Assembly (NCBI GenBank): GCA_018806985.1
Contig: JADANN010000249.1
Location: forward strand, 124,001 to 188,000
From: Angiostrongylus vasorum
Taxonomy: Eukaryota; Nematoda; Chromadorea; Rhabditida; Metastrongylidae
Direction: 5' to 3'
DNA: 64,000 bases
Position numbers and translations under genes: made by a program. The notes below the pieces were generated by a model. It worked only from the letters and a program-made list of their open reading frames with translations, did no database searches and was not told the origin of the DNA. Shown in pieces: positions 35,600-48,399 of this stretch (positions within the stretch are counted from its first letter, which is position 1; every line of letters starts with the position of its first letter).

Positions 35600-37770
35600 T
35601 GCATTGATTATCTACGGAGTACATTTTCTCTTTTCACAGTTCCACCGCATCCTCGACCATTTCGTTACCAGGGAATGCTTTGGGGAGAACATCGTGTTCA
35701 AGAAAAATAGACTCCCGCTCTGCTTGCTGTGGAGGTGGCCCATTTTCGTGCTGGCCATGACAAACAGCACGCAATCTTTTACACATATAGCAGCAATTTT
35801 CCTCTCCAGAAAGATGAATTTACCTCATGAAGAAGGCATGCTATGATCTAAGATATAGTTATATATCTCTGTTTGTATATTTGCTCTCCTTTGATTGGCA
35901 CCTCCACTAGAGTCCGAGATAGTCAGTTCCAGCTTACGAAAACACTCAAGAGAACTCTTGCCGTTGCCAGACAATGATTTCGTTTGGCGCTTGGGCTACA
36001 AAATGCCAAAAAGTAACAGCGGAATGTTCGCGATTACGTGGCTATCGAACAGCTCCTATCTCACCACTTCCTCACCAGATTTATCACGTCAATCAGCACT
36101 TTTTAGTGCCAGCAACAACGCTCTATTACCGCCCAAAGTTTTCATGTGCAAAACACCAAGGAAATAGCACTAATACGGTGTCAGACAGTTCATTAAGAAT
36201 CACTACAGGTCAGATTTTGGAAGGAAAAAACCAATGACTGATGGGGGTGCAATTTCATTGCAATCCTACTACAGTTGAAGTTGGATGCAAACATATTAAA
36301 CGACTTTGGCACACCTTCGGAGAAACCACTTACACAAATAGAGCTCAGCAAAACTGTTTCTGTCCGATGACGTCCACAATCATAACACTACGCGCAGTCG
36401 CAGAATATTAGTCTGATTGACAGCGCACGCCTTCTGGATTCGCAACGCGGTGGCAGTTCGAGTGTATTAATTACCGAGCCGAACACTTTGAGGAAAGTTT
36501 TCCACCGATGTAGCCCAAGCCTACAGGTGGTAGTGGAATGCAACAATGTAACAATGTGCTACAAATGACAAACACATAATGTAAAACTGCAGAATTGAAA
36601 AGCTACCTGAAGTTGAACGAACCGGAACGAACCAAAACTAAGAGCTGACGGAGAAGCGCATTATTGTCCCAGAAGAGGCGGAGCTTGAGCTGCGTAGTGC
36701 TGTTAGGTGTATGCACGTGGATATGGCCAGTCTGGAAAGATAGACTCAAAGCCTTCGCAGCTCGATTGGAGTGTCCTTCGGAAGAGCAAGCAGCAGAACT
36801 TTCCTTAAGAGCAGTGCCATCTAGACGCGGCTGATTCAAGGAACGGTATGGTGAGCGGCGAACGGGTTCATAAAAAAATCGGCGAAATGGAAGCCTCACA
36901 AAGGTTTCTTACAGAGAGACTTTGCCATTTGGAGATGACTAAGCAGTGAGCCACAATCCATTTTCGATGAAGAATACTAAATAGAGAAATAATAAACATA
37001 GAGTTGGCTGATAACCATTGAGAATGTTCTCTATGTCCTGTGAAACACTATATTGGCAGAAGCAATCAAAATCGTCTCTGAAAGCCCCAGAAATGCTATT
37101 CTAAGTTGTAGATTATTTTGCCAATCTATTGGTTTAAGCCTCAACGCAGAAATAGCACTGCTGTTGTAACCTACAATAAGAATGGCATACGTCCTCATTT
37201 CTCCAAAACAAATGAAACCCCAAGCCTGTAATGGCACATGCTTCACACTAAATCGGTAAACAGCGGTGCCTGAGAATCGTCACCTTGCTCCGCATGTCTC
37301 AGCTTCAAGAAATCACAGCCAAACGAACTTTGCTAGAGTCAAGGCAGCTTCGCTGATAATGCACCAAGAAAATCTTCAAGGTCACTCGTGATTGGGGTGC
37401 ATAACAATACCTGAGAGTGCGCGTTCGCTATTAGAATTCGGCCCAAGTTTTGTGGCATCACAACCCATTTCTAAAACGACCCTGCGTAGATGTAGCATGC
37501 GTAACTTATGAGCTTCAAGATTCACTCTCATCAGGCCAAACAGAAACATCACGAGGTGGAAAACCAAGAGGCGGCGACATTACCACCATCGCCTTTCCCT
37601 AGAAACGTCTTTTAGACAGCAGGACACCCAACGACGGAATTCGACACAAAAATTCCGCGCATGTTTTCGGACGACGCTCTCGACGACTACTTCTACCGCG
37701 ATAGAAGGTGTCTTTAACCTCACAGCCGCACAAAAGTGCGTGCAGTGCGGAAATTAGAGATTTATACTAA
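35600..37770. other. no assigned feature
   Basis: Downstream of astacin copy 3. ORFs at 35895-36237 overlap in two frames, and one at 36603-36899 (minus) has no motif. I see nothing supportable. Confidence 0.3.
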
Positions 37771-37774
37771 ATTC

Positions 37775-39305
37775 AGAGACCATTAGGTATACCAAAGCTA
37801 GTGATGGGAGGCAGCTCCGTTCGCAGTTATTCCCCACCAGCTAGATGGGTAAGATAACTGAGTGAACATCTTAGTGATGTTAGCTCTTTACCGCCCATCA
37901 TCTGAAAGGGAATACTACAAAGTCGATACCGAAAACCAACGAAATGAGTGGGCTCCAGTGGCAAAGGCGGCAGGCTTAAAATCGTCGAGCTGTATTTCTG
38001 CATCGTGAGTCACTGGACCAACGTGCCCCGTCTTATACCTACTTATTAAAACACATAAATTGGTATCACCTTTTGTAATCCTTTGGCGTCAACCAATCCG
38101 TCAATCATTTCAAGGTTAGACCAATCATCAGCTGTGTAGACTAGCCAAATCTTTGAGAGGATAACGTGTGTCTCAAGCCGAATACTAACCCAGCAGTTGC
38201 TTTCTTAAAACATATTCCAGCTCACCTCACGAACACCCAAAATGTTCCTAGAACGTCGACGTAACGCGCTCCGTGATGGACGTCCTGATGGGCGTTAGAC
38301 GCATTGTACACCACCCGCATCGAAATGACTCCGCAATGCAAGCCATCTTCGAAGTTCTTGTTGAACATGAAAGGAAGAATAAATATGCGTGAGCTTGTCC
38401 AGCCAGCAGCTAATGGCTTCCTTAAATGAGTGCCTAAACTGCTCGATTTTCAGATGGTCTGGAAATATTTCTTGCGCAAATAAGGGGGTTGGCAATGGGA
38501 CAGCGACTAGTAATCAGCTTGCCATTGTGTTTATGTCTAAGATAGAAGCCCCTGTTTTCGATCTCCGGCCACTACTCTACTGCAGATATGTGTAGATGAT
38601 TGTCTTGACGTCTTCTCTACGCAGGAGGAGATGGGCAAATGCTTTGAATTATTGAACGAGCAGTCTGAGTACATTAAGTTCACCCGGAAGAAACCCGAGA
38701 AAACTGGCTTCCGTTTCTAAACGTTCAAGTAAACCTATCAATTAGCGGTTACATGACAAACTGGTACCGAAAGCCAAGTAACAGGACCGTCCTCGTTCAT
38801 TTCCTTCTTCCCACTCCCTTCGCACACAAAGAGGGAGGCCAGAAACCATGTTTCGAACAGCCACTTCTGTGTGCACAAGTAGGGAACTAAGAAGAACAAA
38901 AAATTTGCTGAAATAGCCATCTCCAATGGCTGTGAAATAGTAACCGCACGAGATAAGTCTAGAAGGAGAGGGACGCCCCAAAAGGAAAACGTCAAGAGCA
39001 AAACGTTGTTATGTTGCACTTCGGCTAGGTGATGAAGTAAGGGTGGGATGTAAAACGATGCTTAAGAAGGCAGAATTTCTGAGATAACGCGGTGTAGCAA
39101 CTGACCATATGCGACTCAGCGGCTGTTCTTCCTTGGTGAAAACGGATAAAAACGGTGGGTTTTTTCGAAAAGTCGTGATCGTGTACTATTGTTCAATTTT
39201 TAATCTTTCTTGTTTGCGCCGTTGAAGCGTTTGTCCTAGTAAATTACATATTGTGCGTACCCTTCCAGGCTCTGAAGAAGGCGATAGTGCCGAGTCGTCA
39301 GCTAC
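37775..39305 (+). mobile_element. Penelope-like element relic
   Basis: Plus-strand order matches the element at 60380-62690: LYRPSSEREY, NEWAPVAKAAGLK, CPVLYLLIKTHKLVS, then the RT blocks ECLNCSIFRWSG and LLYCRYV (38389-38595), then GYMTNWYRKPSN (38750-38790). It ends with a hammerhead-like motif at 39266-39305 (CUGAAGA core kept, GAAA read as GAGU). The GIY-YIG segment is missing or unrecognisable, and stops and frameshifts are frequent. Dead copy. Confidence 0.75.
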
Positions 39306-39954
39306 CTTTATGTTGTATATATATCAGCAAGCAAAGGTGTGCTAGCCAACAACCTCGCGATTGCTGTAAAAGAGAACAACAGATTTACAAACCAAATGCC
39401 GAGGTTAATAGAAGTCGATCTTGGGAACTTGCCACGCAGTAACTGGCGAATATTTGCAATGTGCGGGAGCGTTGGTGCTGAGATGTAGTTCGATACATGC
39501 AAAACATGTCGTTGCTTCGACACGCCCCGGTCAACAAAGTGCCACATCACTCGGAAAATTGTTAACATACTTATTAGAAAGATCAATTTACCTGAGGATT
39601 ATCCTCCCATTACAGATGTATTGTTAGACTGGACTGAGAAGGGCCTCTGATGAACACGAAGACGTTGATACGTTGGGTGAATAAACATTATTATCAACCT
39701 CATGTAAGCTTTACAATTTAAACACTACTACTTAGCTTTGAAAACGTTTGCAGGAAGTTGGGAGTTTCTACTTCAAACGAAATGATTACCGAAAACTAAA
39801 GTGCTTATGTAAGCGGAGAGAAAAAGTTTTCAAACGAGGCAAAACTGTAAGTGGTCCCATGCGACTTTTACTAGACCAAGAGCATAAAAAGTTTTTAACT
39901 TAGCGTATGCATTCTGTGTTTATTCCGACGACATTACCAACTTCATACGAGCTC

Positions 39955-40470
39955 TTTATAGTAGTCTTTTTCGGCTAACGCTTCCGCAGCTTCACCTCCT
40001 CAGCGTCTCAATGATCCGAATGGTGGTGCGCAATCATTCATTCTCTCAATGTCAGTCTTCGCAATCGTTTCGAGTCGAATCTTCTGGAGTTGAGCGCGAG
40101 GACGGACGAGAGGCTAGTGAGTCGAGCTAACGCTGCTCTTAAAGATGAAGCGCTGAAAGGATAGCCGAATGAAACAAACTCGTGTTAACATGCATTCTTC
40201 ATTTATAAACCTAAGCGAGGTTTAAAAAACTTTATTCGGCTAACCTTTCGGTGTCTCGGGTCTCAGACTCGTTGATGCGAGTCGATAGTCAACAGCTTTT
40301 TCGTCTTCTGCTGTGGTGTCTCCGTTTTTATTTCGGAGTCGGCTCTTCTCTTCAGTGGAGCATCTCTCGAATAAAGCAATCTCACGCAGTGTTGCTCTTT
40401 TTATACAGCACGCTGGTTGTTGATAAGAGAATAAAATACCTTTCATGTTAGTCTCGATAATGGAGAAGAA
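39955..40470 (-). mobile_element. two adjacent PLE-like terminal fragments
   Basis: Fragments at 39955-40170 and 40205-40470 each begin with a damaged version of the hammerhead-like motif (ttcggctaacg... and ttcggctaacc...). Each continues with diverged forms of the 1-205 segment (gatgatccga-, gatgcgagtcgatag-, a ctcgaataaagcaa block). No coding sequence. Confidence 0.5.
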
Positions 40471-40557
40471 TATTGGTCGCTCATGCTGAGGATAATTGAC
40501 GGTAGGTTTCAAAGACACAGTATAAGTATATGTGTATAAGTATACACGTGCATATGT

Positions 40558-40573
40558 ATAGGTAGTATATATG

Positions 40574-40621
<48 letters not shown>

Positions 40622-40622
40622 A
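40558..40622. repeat. (TA)n microsatellite
   Basis: About 60 bases of TA/TATG dinucleotides immediately upstream of a SINE-C-like copy. Confidence 0.85.
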
Positions 40623-40629
40623 ATGCTCA

Positions 40630-40880
40630 AAAAATCGCTGTTTGCAATCCAATTGGGAACGCTTCAGCCCGCTTATCTCAGGACTCCAGGGAGAATTGCT
40701 AGACCAGCACTCTACTGACATTTAAGATGAGATGAAAATCTTCAAGCAGCAACCGAAGCCACAAGTAAAAGTTGGAAGACCTTCGTGGAGAATGGATGCA
40801 AGGAAACGAATGGAATGCTAGAAGTGCTGGGATCCAAATGGCAGACGTGAAGACGGGTCAAATAAAATAAAAAGAATAAA
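40630..40880 (+). repeat. SINE-C family copy (3' part)
   Basis: Plus orientation: caatccaattgggaacgc, cttatctcaggactcc, aagttggaagacc, atggatgcaaggaaacgaat and aagtgctgggatcc. These blocks are shared with 45280-45400 and 60170-60300. The tRNA-like head is absent. Confidence 0.6.
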
Positions 40881-40904
40881 ATTTAAGTGCTCAAAATAGT
40901 CTCC

Positions 40905-41290
40905 TCCTCTCAACGGTTTACCGCCTCATTGTGACTGGGAGGGCGTTTCTTTGTGTCGCGCTGCGATTTACAGCGTGAAGGTACATCCCTCAGCAGAGTC
41001 TCCCAAGCTGAAAACGAGTTTGGTGATTCCATGAAGAAGCCAAGCCAAGACAACCAGGAATCACCACCGGCCTCTTACCAAAGCAATAGCATTGTGGCAA
41101 ATCTCCCTTTAATCCACAGTGGTGGCAACTGCCTGGGGTGGTGACGAGATGAGGTAGGCTTCTGCTAAGCTGATCTCAGCACTGCTGAAATCTACAGTGG
41201 CTAAAACGTGCAAAGCTGAGACGAGTGGAAACTATGCTGGCGTCCGCACAACCAGTGAAGACTGCCCATCCAAGTATCATGTACCAAAAT
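40905..41290 (-). repeat. 385-bp interspersed repeat D
   Basis: Inverted copy beginning ctcaacggtttaccgcctc and ending in gcccatccaagtatcat. More diverged than the copy at 14508. Confidence 0.7.
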
Positions 41291-41299
41291 ATTCTATCA

Positions 41300-42640
41300 C
41301 CGTGTGCTGAGTTCAGGGTGTTTAATTGTGACTTGAAGTGAGCAGCTGATCGGACCAAAAAAAACATTCAATCTGAGGAGTTCGATCGCTTCAGTCGGAC
41401 ATTGATCCCAAAATAAACTAATATCATAAACCACCGAGTACCCGGAAGAAACATGTTTACAAGGCGACGATCTTCGGGTCCCTCGAGCCAACAGAGCTAA
41501 GTGGGCAGCGGTGTTGAAAGGGAGTAAGGTGTCACAACCAATGCCATTCAATTCACAACTGTCAACCGTACTTGCTTTCTTAATTGAGCGAATTACAAAT
41601 GCCGTAGGAACATTTTGGATTGTTCTAATTCCCGTAAGACTTTCTATTATCAGCGTGTTGACGGACGCTTTGTATTAATGGCCTCATGTAGCTTCTATGC
41701 AAACGCTGTTAATGGTCCCACGTAGGATCTTTTGAAAACAAAGATATAGCCCTGTTGTCTTCGAATCACATATCACATCCAACATGACTTGTCATCGATG
41801 CTATATCTTGTGTACCATCAGTCCTTGTTTTTCACGACAAGCATTGATAAGCGTATTAACCACATTCTTGTTTTCTCCTTTTTACACGTTCTCTCTGAAA
41901 TCCCGCTTGCGAGTAGCGCACTGGAGTGATCCTACCCATTACTAACCGCACAACCCATCAACCGCTGCTTCGACCGCACCGGCACACCAAGCCATTCGTC
42001 TCCTTCAGGGTCTAGAAATTATTATCAGACTTGTTTGGAACAAGTCTATTGACCCCAGTATGCGTGAGCTTTCGAAGGCGCTCGCGAAGAAGACGAAAAA
42101 GTCGACAGGCACTGCTGAAGCCTCTTGTAGAGAAGTTTGTAAACTACCTTGGATGAAAGATACGAGAAAACGATTGGAATGCAAGAGGTGCTGGGATTTG
42201 CAAGTTGTGATAAATGTGATATTGGGTTATTTAATAAAGAAAAAAAATCTCTAAGACCATGGGTCGAAAAGCAAGGAAAAACTACAAATGAAGAGATGGA
42301 AATCCAAAAATTGGTGTCTTTCGCTTTCTCTGTCAGTCCTTCGATGCTTTTCCACTTTCCGTAACGTTTGCCTTTTTTGTTGTACTCTAATAATGGGTAT
42401 GAGTATGAGTACTAATAATGAGTATGAGTTCAGGTTCAGTATACTTGATTTCATGTAAGGCATGAAGAGAAGAATACAATGGGGGAAAAGGGTAGACTAC
42501 TTTGTGTCCACATGAAAGACCACCTAGATAGAAAACATAAAATTTGACAAGGCAATCCTTTAGGTACGCATAGGGGTAGAAAGCACAATGGTGATTATTT
42601 TAAAGTGACTGTTATGATCCTAACGCAGTAATCAGAGCTA
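41300..42640. other. mostly unassigned
   Basis: Position 42060-42200 holds a SINE-C 3' fragment (ttggatgaaagatacgagaa, gcaagaggtgctgggat), so the 64-residue ORF there is repeat. The rest shows no feature. Confidence 0.35.
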
Positions 42641-42644
42641 TCAA

Positions 42645-42760
42645 CTGAAGATCGCGAAGTCACCGAAATGTCGGCCACCGAATAAAGACAACAACAGCAG
42701 ACGATGCAACTCTCGATCTGGCTCAACAAGGGCAGATCGTAAGAATTGTCTTCATGTTCG
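42645..42760 (+). repeat. foldback-element end, decayed
   Basis: A decayed hammerhead-like motif (ctgaagatcgcgaagtcacc) is followed by acaacaacag, gcaactctcgatctggctc and aacaagggcagatcgtaag. These parallel the right arm of the 2588-2962 element. Confidence 0.5.
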
Positions 42761-42844
42761 GCTATCAACGGTTTGCTGTTTCAATTGACTAATGTTTCAC
42801 TTGGATTAGCACTGCGTGGTCGACAAAATAGAAATATAGTTGAG

Positions 42845-43070
42845 CGTTGATGGTTGAATGCTGATAACACCGTTGGAATAAAAAAGCTGGCTGAAAGGAA
42901 AATGAACAAAGGGCCACGGTTGTTATGATGTGGGGAACGACTTGAGTCTCGGAATGTGTAGTAATGAGTTCGAAACCTGACTGATGCTCCGAGTTTTGCT
43001 CATGTCTCAGTATCTTTGTAGATGTATTTCACGCAATACCTTGTAGTGAAAAAAGATTATTCGCTAAATA
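42845..43070 (+). repeat. SINE-B family copy, diverged
   Basis: Plus orientation with gctgataacacc, a gagttcgaaacc B box, ttttgctcatgtctcag and the tail gtagtgaaaaaag. The B box is the closest to consensus among the family copies here. Confidence 0.5.
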
Positions 43071-43079
43071 GACAACACA

Positions 43080-45005
43080 CTTGTATATTCAGCGAATGTA
43101 GCAATATTATTTAGGTGAAGGATTGTGAGAAATTGAACGATGTTTTCGCATTGTGTTGATTGAAGGAATTTTTTGATGTTACTGAATACACAGAAATGTT
43201 ATGAGTAATTACCTTAAAATAAATAACTTAATTTGGCAATCGACCGAGGACTGTCCTGTACCCCCCTGGGACAGCCAGGTGACTACAGGTTTCCAATGCA
43301 GCAGGAAAGATCCTACTCTATGACGAGCAGAACTGGGTAAGGTCTGTTTATTCGCATGGTGACCCACTCCATTCTGATTCGATTTCAAGAGACATCCATG
43401 AATACTGCAGAGAAGGAGAGTTGTCCTTCCTTACACACCTGAAGTCAAGTGACTAGGAATCGCTTGCATGAGTAGGTGCACCTACATGCATGATTATGGC
43501 ATTCTCTACATCCAGTATGCTAGAGGTCCACAATTGTATAACCAGAAACTATATAGAAGGGTCGAAGTACACTCTGACGACAGCTTCCACGTTTTTTATT
43601 CTGCAAAAAGCCCAGTAGGGCAACTAAAGGGTTATATCGATGAAAATTCCAAGTCGATAAAAGGAAACTCGGTGACAAGGTGTAGATAAAAACAAAACCA
43701 AAAGAAGGAGCAACTAACAAGTATTTACTAAGGCAGCGAGCGCTAGGATGTAAAGCATTGCAAACTCCATATTTAATGTCGCTGATTTGATGGCTCACAT
43801 TAGATCGGCTTTATGCCCAGTAGTGTCCTTTAATACCTCTTAGAATTTTGTATTTTCCCGTACCTTTAAATCTCTTTATACTTGGATATTAAGACGGCCA
43901 CTCCCTACAAGTGTGCGGAACAGCACATTTCCCATTCTTTGCCCCGCTATCGTCGTCCATGGTAGTAGTTGGTGATTCCAGTACAGTTGTGAATTTCCGT
44001 TTTGTGATCTGTAAAACATTTGCAGCTACGAGTACAACTATTTGACTTTAGTTAAGAACACGTCCGCCCAACGTGTAGGTGCCCATCGTATGGAGGGTCT
44101 GCACCCTCATGGAGTCGACTCTACAGTTCTTTTCATCCATCTGTCATCTGGAATGCTAATTATATTACCGGAGAGACAACACACATAGAAATCCAGAGCT
44201 TCGCATTCCAGCTAGATGTGTGTGCCGGTTGTATTTCGTGAGACATCGTACAAGCGCTCTGTGAATAAGAGCAAAGTCACCTTTACATAAGTAAGCAAAA
44301 TCGAATATAGCCACAGCAAATGTTCCTTCGACTTTGTACATTTTGTTCCGGCTTCTATTGTGCTATTTCTGCTATAAACGATGCTTTTTAGCAGGAAGAT
44401 CATCTGAAGGCAATATGCAGCAAGCAGTGGGAATTTGAATTCCACTTGAAATAGATTTGCTAAGACAACAACACAACAACGCTCACTGGGTTTAAATCGC
44501 ACCTCTTACTTAACTCTTCCGCAGTGAATGATCTTCTTGGGTACCCGTGGTAGGAGTTATGCGAAAATCCTCAGGAGAAGTCTTGTGAAACCAGCAAATT
44601 AATAGTCAAATTGAGATTAGGCTGCCTCTCATATCATTCTCCTGAATACAAGCGATTCAAGCAATCAACACACAGCGACCATGCTTGCTTTTTCTGCGAC
44701 TAACGACAATTTTTCAATAAAGAATTTGGCAACTTCACAAAGTTACAAAAATATTTCTTTGCTCCCCTGTCGGTAAAGTCTTTACCGAGACGTTGCGGAC
44801 GGCAACATCAACAACCATCCCGAACCACCACCATGTCAAGCTGAACGAAATTCCTCTTGTGCAACTGCTTCAACATTCCAACGTCGACGAAGGATCAAGT
44901 GAAAAAAAGGCCTCTGGTTGGAAATTCGGAGAACAAAGGAAGTTAGTATTATGTAAACCTTATGTCAGTGAATAGAGCACATTAAGGTATAAATACTTGG
45001 TGTTC
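43080..45005. other. mostly unassigned
   Basis: Position 43890-44000 has a diverged repeat E fragment (cacatttcccattctttgcc, tcgtcgtccatgg). ORFs elsewhere have no motif. Confidence 0.3.
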
Positions 45006-45009
45006 CGAA

Positions 45010-45400
45010 AAGGCAGGGAGCAAGTAGCGCAATGATATTGATCACGACCGTTACCAGGACGGCGCAACCCACCTAGGCGCTGGTTCGACCACCTTACACC
45101 CTGCCCGATGAGCCCATCGAACCCATCATACTACCGGGTAGTAAGATTTGTGGCGTACTTGTCCGGGGTGAGCCCAATCCTTGTAATACGCTTTAGAGCG
45201 CCCTAGCACTACTGTGGCAAAACCCATGTAGAATCAAATGGATCGATATTTAACGACATTCGTCATGAAAAAAAAATTCCTCAAACAGCGCTCGAAGCCA
45301 CATGCAAGAAAAGTTCGAAGACGCCTATGGCTGGTGGATGCGAGCAAACAAATCGAATGAAAGAATTGCTGGGATCCTTACAGTGTTTTACATGTGACGT
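45010..45400 (+). repeat. SINE-C family copy
   Basis: The head region at 45060-45170 has ctggttcgaccacc. The 3' part at 45280-45400 has cgctcgaagccacatgcaag, ggatgcgagcaaac and ttgctgggatcc. Confidence 0.5.
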
Positions 45401-45429
45401 CAGTCATCTAATAATAGTAAAACATTTAG

Positions 45430-45700
45430 AAAGAGCGCGTGTAACGCTGTGGATAATGACGCCCTGAAATACACATGTGATCGATCCTCGCGCCCCCAGG
45501 CTCTCCAAGCGCATCATCCCTTCAGGGACGGCAAATTGGTACCGTAGCTGTCTAGGAGGTGAGCAGCACTGGCTCGATACATCGGTAGGTTGCAGCGAAT
45601 CATTATAAAGGCAGATATGCATCCAATCGCCTTTAGCGATGCTTATTGAAGTCGAATGCATCGTTTATCCTTCAGGGGATTGATCAACGCCGAGTGCTTT
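45430..45700 (+). repeat. SINE-A (tRNA-derived) copy
   Basis: Plus orientation: gtaacgctgtggataatgac head, gatcgatcctcgcg, atcccttcagggacggc, ctggctcgatacatcgg, and the 3' end ggggattgatcaacgcc. Confidence 0.75.
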
Positions 45701-45704
45701 ACCC

Positions 45705-46570
45705 TTTATGCATTACTAACTTGAGGAGGGTTCGGGTGAAATCCCGATATAGTTGGGAATGTCCTTCATTTTTTTCCCATGATGTACTGTACCGAGAAAA
45801 CAACTGGCTTGATTTTTTAAAAAAGTGGCGTTTTTTTATATAACAGATCTTCACTGGTACATCCGATAGTTCACATAATTACATCATATGACAGCGTAAC
45901 ATAAAATGCGTCCAGGCTCTTATGACACCAACCTCTCGTTAGCTTAACAAGAGTACTTTGTAAGAATTACAAATGCTGATTGTTAATGCCGAGGTTTATA
46001 GAACGACCATCAATTGAGTTATTGCTTTTTGAATATTTCAGCCCAAAAATGAAGAACACATAGCTTTCGCACTGCTAAAATTAGAGGGAGATATCTCCTA
46101 TAGTAAGAAAGAACCATCCGATTGTCGTACAAATCACTTCGGGACCGGTGTTCACGTGAGAATATGAGACTTTTTCGGAAATTCCGCTCGGACGATTTAC
46201 TCTCTTCTATTTACAGGCGTGCTTTGAGGTCCGCAGTTATTTGATCCACGCTGCCAGAAATTTTGGCGAATTCGTAGAGGAACAAGCTAATTTGTAGAAA
46301 TACCTTTATGGCAGGTGAAGATGAGATCACATATATTGAAGTCCTATTGTTATGTCTGAAACCACTGCTGATTCAGGCGTTTTTTTCACGCGACTCCACT
46401 CGTCATCAGTGTACATGAAGTGTAAAACTAGATCGAAAGAGAGACGAAAGCTATGTAACTTGTGATATGTCTGCACTTTGTGGGACGAACTGATCCTAAC
46501 AAGTATCACACGGAACAGTTTATTTTGATATATCTAAATACATCAGAAGTATTCGCAGAATGAGCAATGG
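45705..46570. other. no assigned feature
   Basis: No gene or repeat recognised downstream of the acidic ORF. Confidence 0.3.
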
Positions 46571-46578
46571 TACAAATA

Positions 46579-47112
46579 TTAAGTGCGTGGAAAATAGATT
46601 CTATTTAAGTTTACAAAGAATCCCATATTTCGCAACATCCTATGCATAACCTCTATGTCGTAATCTAAAACGCTCAACAGTTCCTTCTCCTCGGCTTCAT
46701 CTAACTCCTCGCTCTCTTCTTCACTATATTCATCTTTCACATTCTTTTCTTTAATTTGCGCTAACTTCTCTGATTTCTGCCTGAATTGTCCCTCAGCTTC
46801 ATAGACGGGCTCGGTTTCTACGCTTACATTATTCACTGTGTCTTCACGGTCTTCTTCAGCACCATTGCAGTGCTCATTTTGAGTCTTTATTTTGTAAGTG
46901 AATTCATGTCGCTGACATTTTACCTTCGGACCACGGACGTCTTTGAATCCATCGCTCTTGCGAGTTCGACAAAGCAGCGCCTGTCTATTTATCACTTCTT
47001 TCAGTTTGAGGCAGGAGTCAGAAGTTGATAGCTGCTCCTTCTGGAAGACATATTTCTCGCATCGAAGTGATACGCTAGTGTTAATTAAAAAAGATTTCGG
47101 GGCAAACAGCAT
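46579..47112 (-). CDS. hypothetical protein, acidic C-terminal region
   Basis: A 177-residue intronless ORF, the longest in the window that is not repeat-derived. A stop codon lies two codons upstream of the ATG, so translation would start at 47112. The N-terminal half is basic and contains four Cys. Residues about 125-150 are acidic (EYSEEESEELDEAEEKEL), probably a coiled or disordered segment, followed by a short hydrophobic C-terminal end. No signal peptide, no transmembrane helix and no family that I recognise. Alternatives are a single-exon gene, a retrocopy or a chance ORF. The charged clusters make chance less likely but do not exclude it. Confidence 0.4.
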   Translation of the reverse strand: MLFAPKSFLINTSVSLRCEKYVFQKEQLSTSDSCLKLKEVINRQALLCRTRKSDGFKDVRGPKVKCQRHEFTYKIKTQNEHCNGAEEDREDTVNNVSVETEPVYEAEGQFRQKSEKLAQIKEKNVKDEYSEEESEELDEAEEKELLSVLDYDIEVMHRMLRNMGFFVNLNRIYFPRT

Positions 47113-47114
47113 GT

Positions 47115-48030
47115 ATTAGGACAGATGATAGTCATGATTATTCACACATCATTGTCTATTACTAAGCAGCTTTAGGTAGAAAGCATCCCATAACAGGCTA
47201 GTTGAAACAGGCTGAAACCTAGTTGTAAATTCTGGAATTGTCGTTATCAATAATCTGCAAAACCTCCTATTAAAAACGACTGAGAAGATCTAAGAAAATA
47301 TCCCCTTACCTTTACGGACATTTTTTCAGAAATTGTTTGGACGGCGTTTCGGGTTTGTTTTAAGGAAGTTCTATAAACCGACATTTTAGGGATCACTTTG
47401 TTAGTTATTAAAAACAGAATGTGAAAAGCAAGTAAACCTTAAAAGCATCTATAGACACAAACAAAGGCTTAGCTGAGATGAAAACACTGGAACGCTCATG
47501 TTAGTGCAATAGTCTGCATAACTAACAAAAACATAATGTCGAGCTCGAGTGACAGTAGTCAGAGGAAGCTACGGCATACCATTCCACAAAGCAATAACTA
47601 GTTTGAAAACTAAACAAAGCTATTAATAAGGATCACCACACCAAAGGGATCTTTATATCGTGCTACATTCGCTTCAACAGATCTTCAACACCCATTTTGA
47701 TGGATAAATGAAAATAACTGGGATACGAGGCTGTACATATTCTAGAACAATTTCAAGGAAGGTTACAGAACGCATGCAAAGTTCGAACGGATAGACCATG
47801 ACAGCTATCTGAGGCTACGTCATTTTTTCCCTTAACAACCAAACTGGGGTAAAAATCTCTAATTGGTGGACTATTATAGTCACGTTATCCCGCAGATCAA
47901 AACATGGGGAACCATCTCGTCCACATTGCCGACGCCAGACATCTTTCCCACCCCTGACTTAAGAGCTCTGTGGTTCCCTTACAAGGTCACAGCATAGCTA
48001 AACCAAAAAAGAACAAAACAAGACCAAACT
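47115..48030. other. no assigned feature
   Basis: AT-rich, no motif or repeat recognised. Confidence 0.3.
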
Positions 48031-48034
48031 AAAA

Positions 48035-48395
48035 TATCTGGAAAAACTGTGGACTGCAGGCGTCTGTGGTGGAGATCGAACACACTAATATCCCCTTCCA
48101 GGGGCTTACGCGTTCACCACCAACACAATGCGGGTCCTTCTGTTTCACCTTTCCCTCAGCTAGTTTTTATCTTGCACAGCCATCAGCAATCATCTTAACG
48201 GGATTGATCTGTGAAGCAAAATCGGCATTGAATGCAGTTAAACTGAGGTTGTAGCCGAAATCGGAGTGAACGCATTAGCCCCTGGAAAGAGTAGTAACGT
48301 GCTCGATCCCCACCGCAGACACCTGTAATCCTGAGTTTTGCAAATATCTCAGCACCATTGTGATTGTAGTGGGCAGTAAATAAAAATGTTAAAAC
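48035..48395. repeat. inverted pair of SINE-B copies
   Basis: A minus-orientation copy (48035-48240) is followed by a plus-orientation partial copy (48240-48395). The plus copy has cgtgctcgatccccacc as B-box-like block, then gcaaatatctcagcacc and the tail ggcagtaaataaaaa. Confidence 0.6.
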
Positions 48396-48399
48396 CAAA

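Larger units (their letters stand above)
30125..35600 (+). pseudogene. astacin-EGF-CUB metalloprotease, copy 3, heavily broken
   Basis: The only copy with a visible start. Exon 30125-30265 begins MRVTLLLFAITVMTQCA, a signal peptide. Exons 30315-30434 and from 30510 give a propeptide, with an NRT glycosylation site in the second. Exon 30686-30804 has the RTKRQ maturation site and WKDGVFYTF. A 3.3-kb intron (30805-34068) is filled with RTE and PLE relics. Catalytic exons then follow at 34069-34153, 34211-34309, from 34416 (HEIGHVLG) and 34578-34679. After these come the exon from 34753 (NEHYGCN block), the EGF exon near 34938-35055 and CUB exons near 35113-35228, 35281-35410 and from 35483. Single extra bases occur before the donor at 34154, near 34295, in the T run 34455-34460 inside the zinc site, at the Met-turn (34651), in the A run near 34805, in the EGF exon (in-frame TAG near 35002) and in the second CUB exon. 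It is non-functional as given. Confidence 0.85.
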
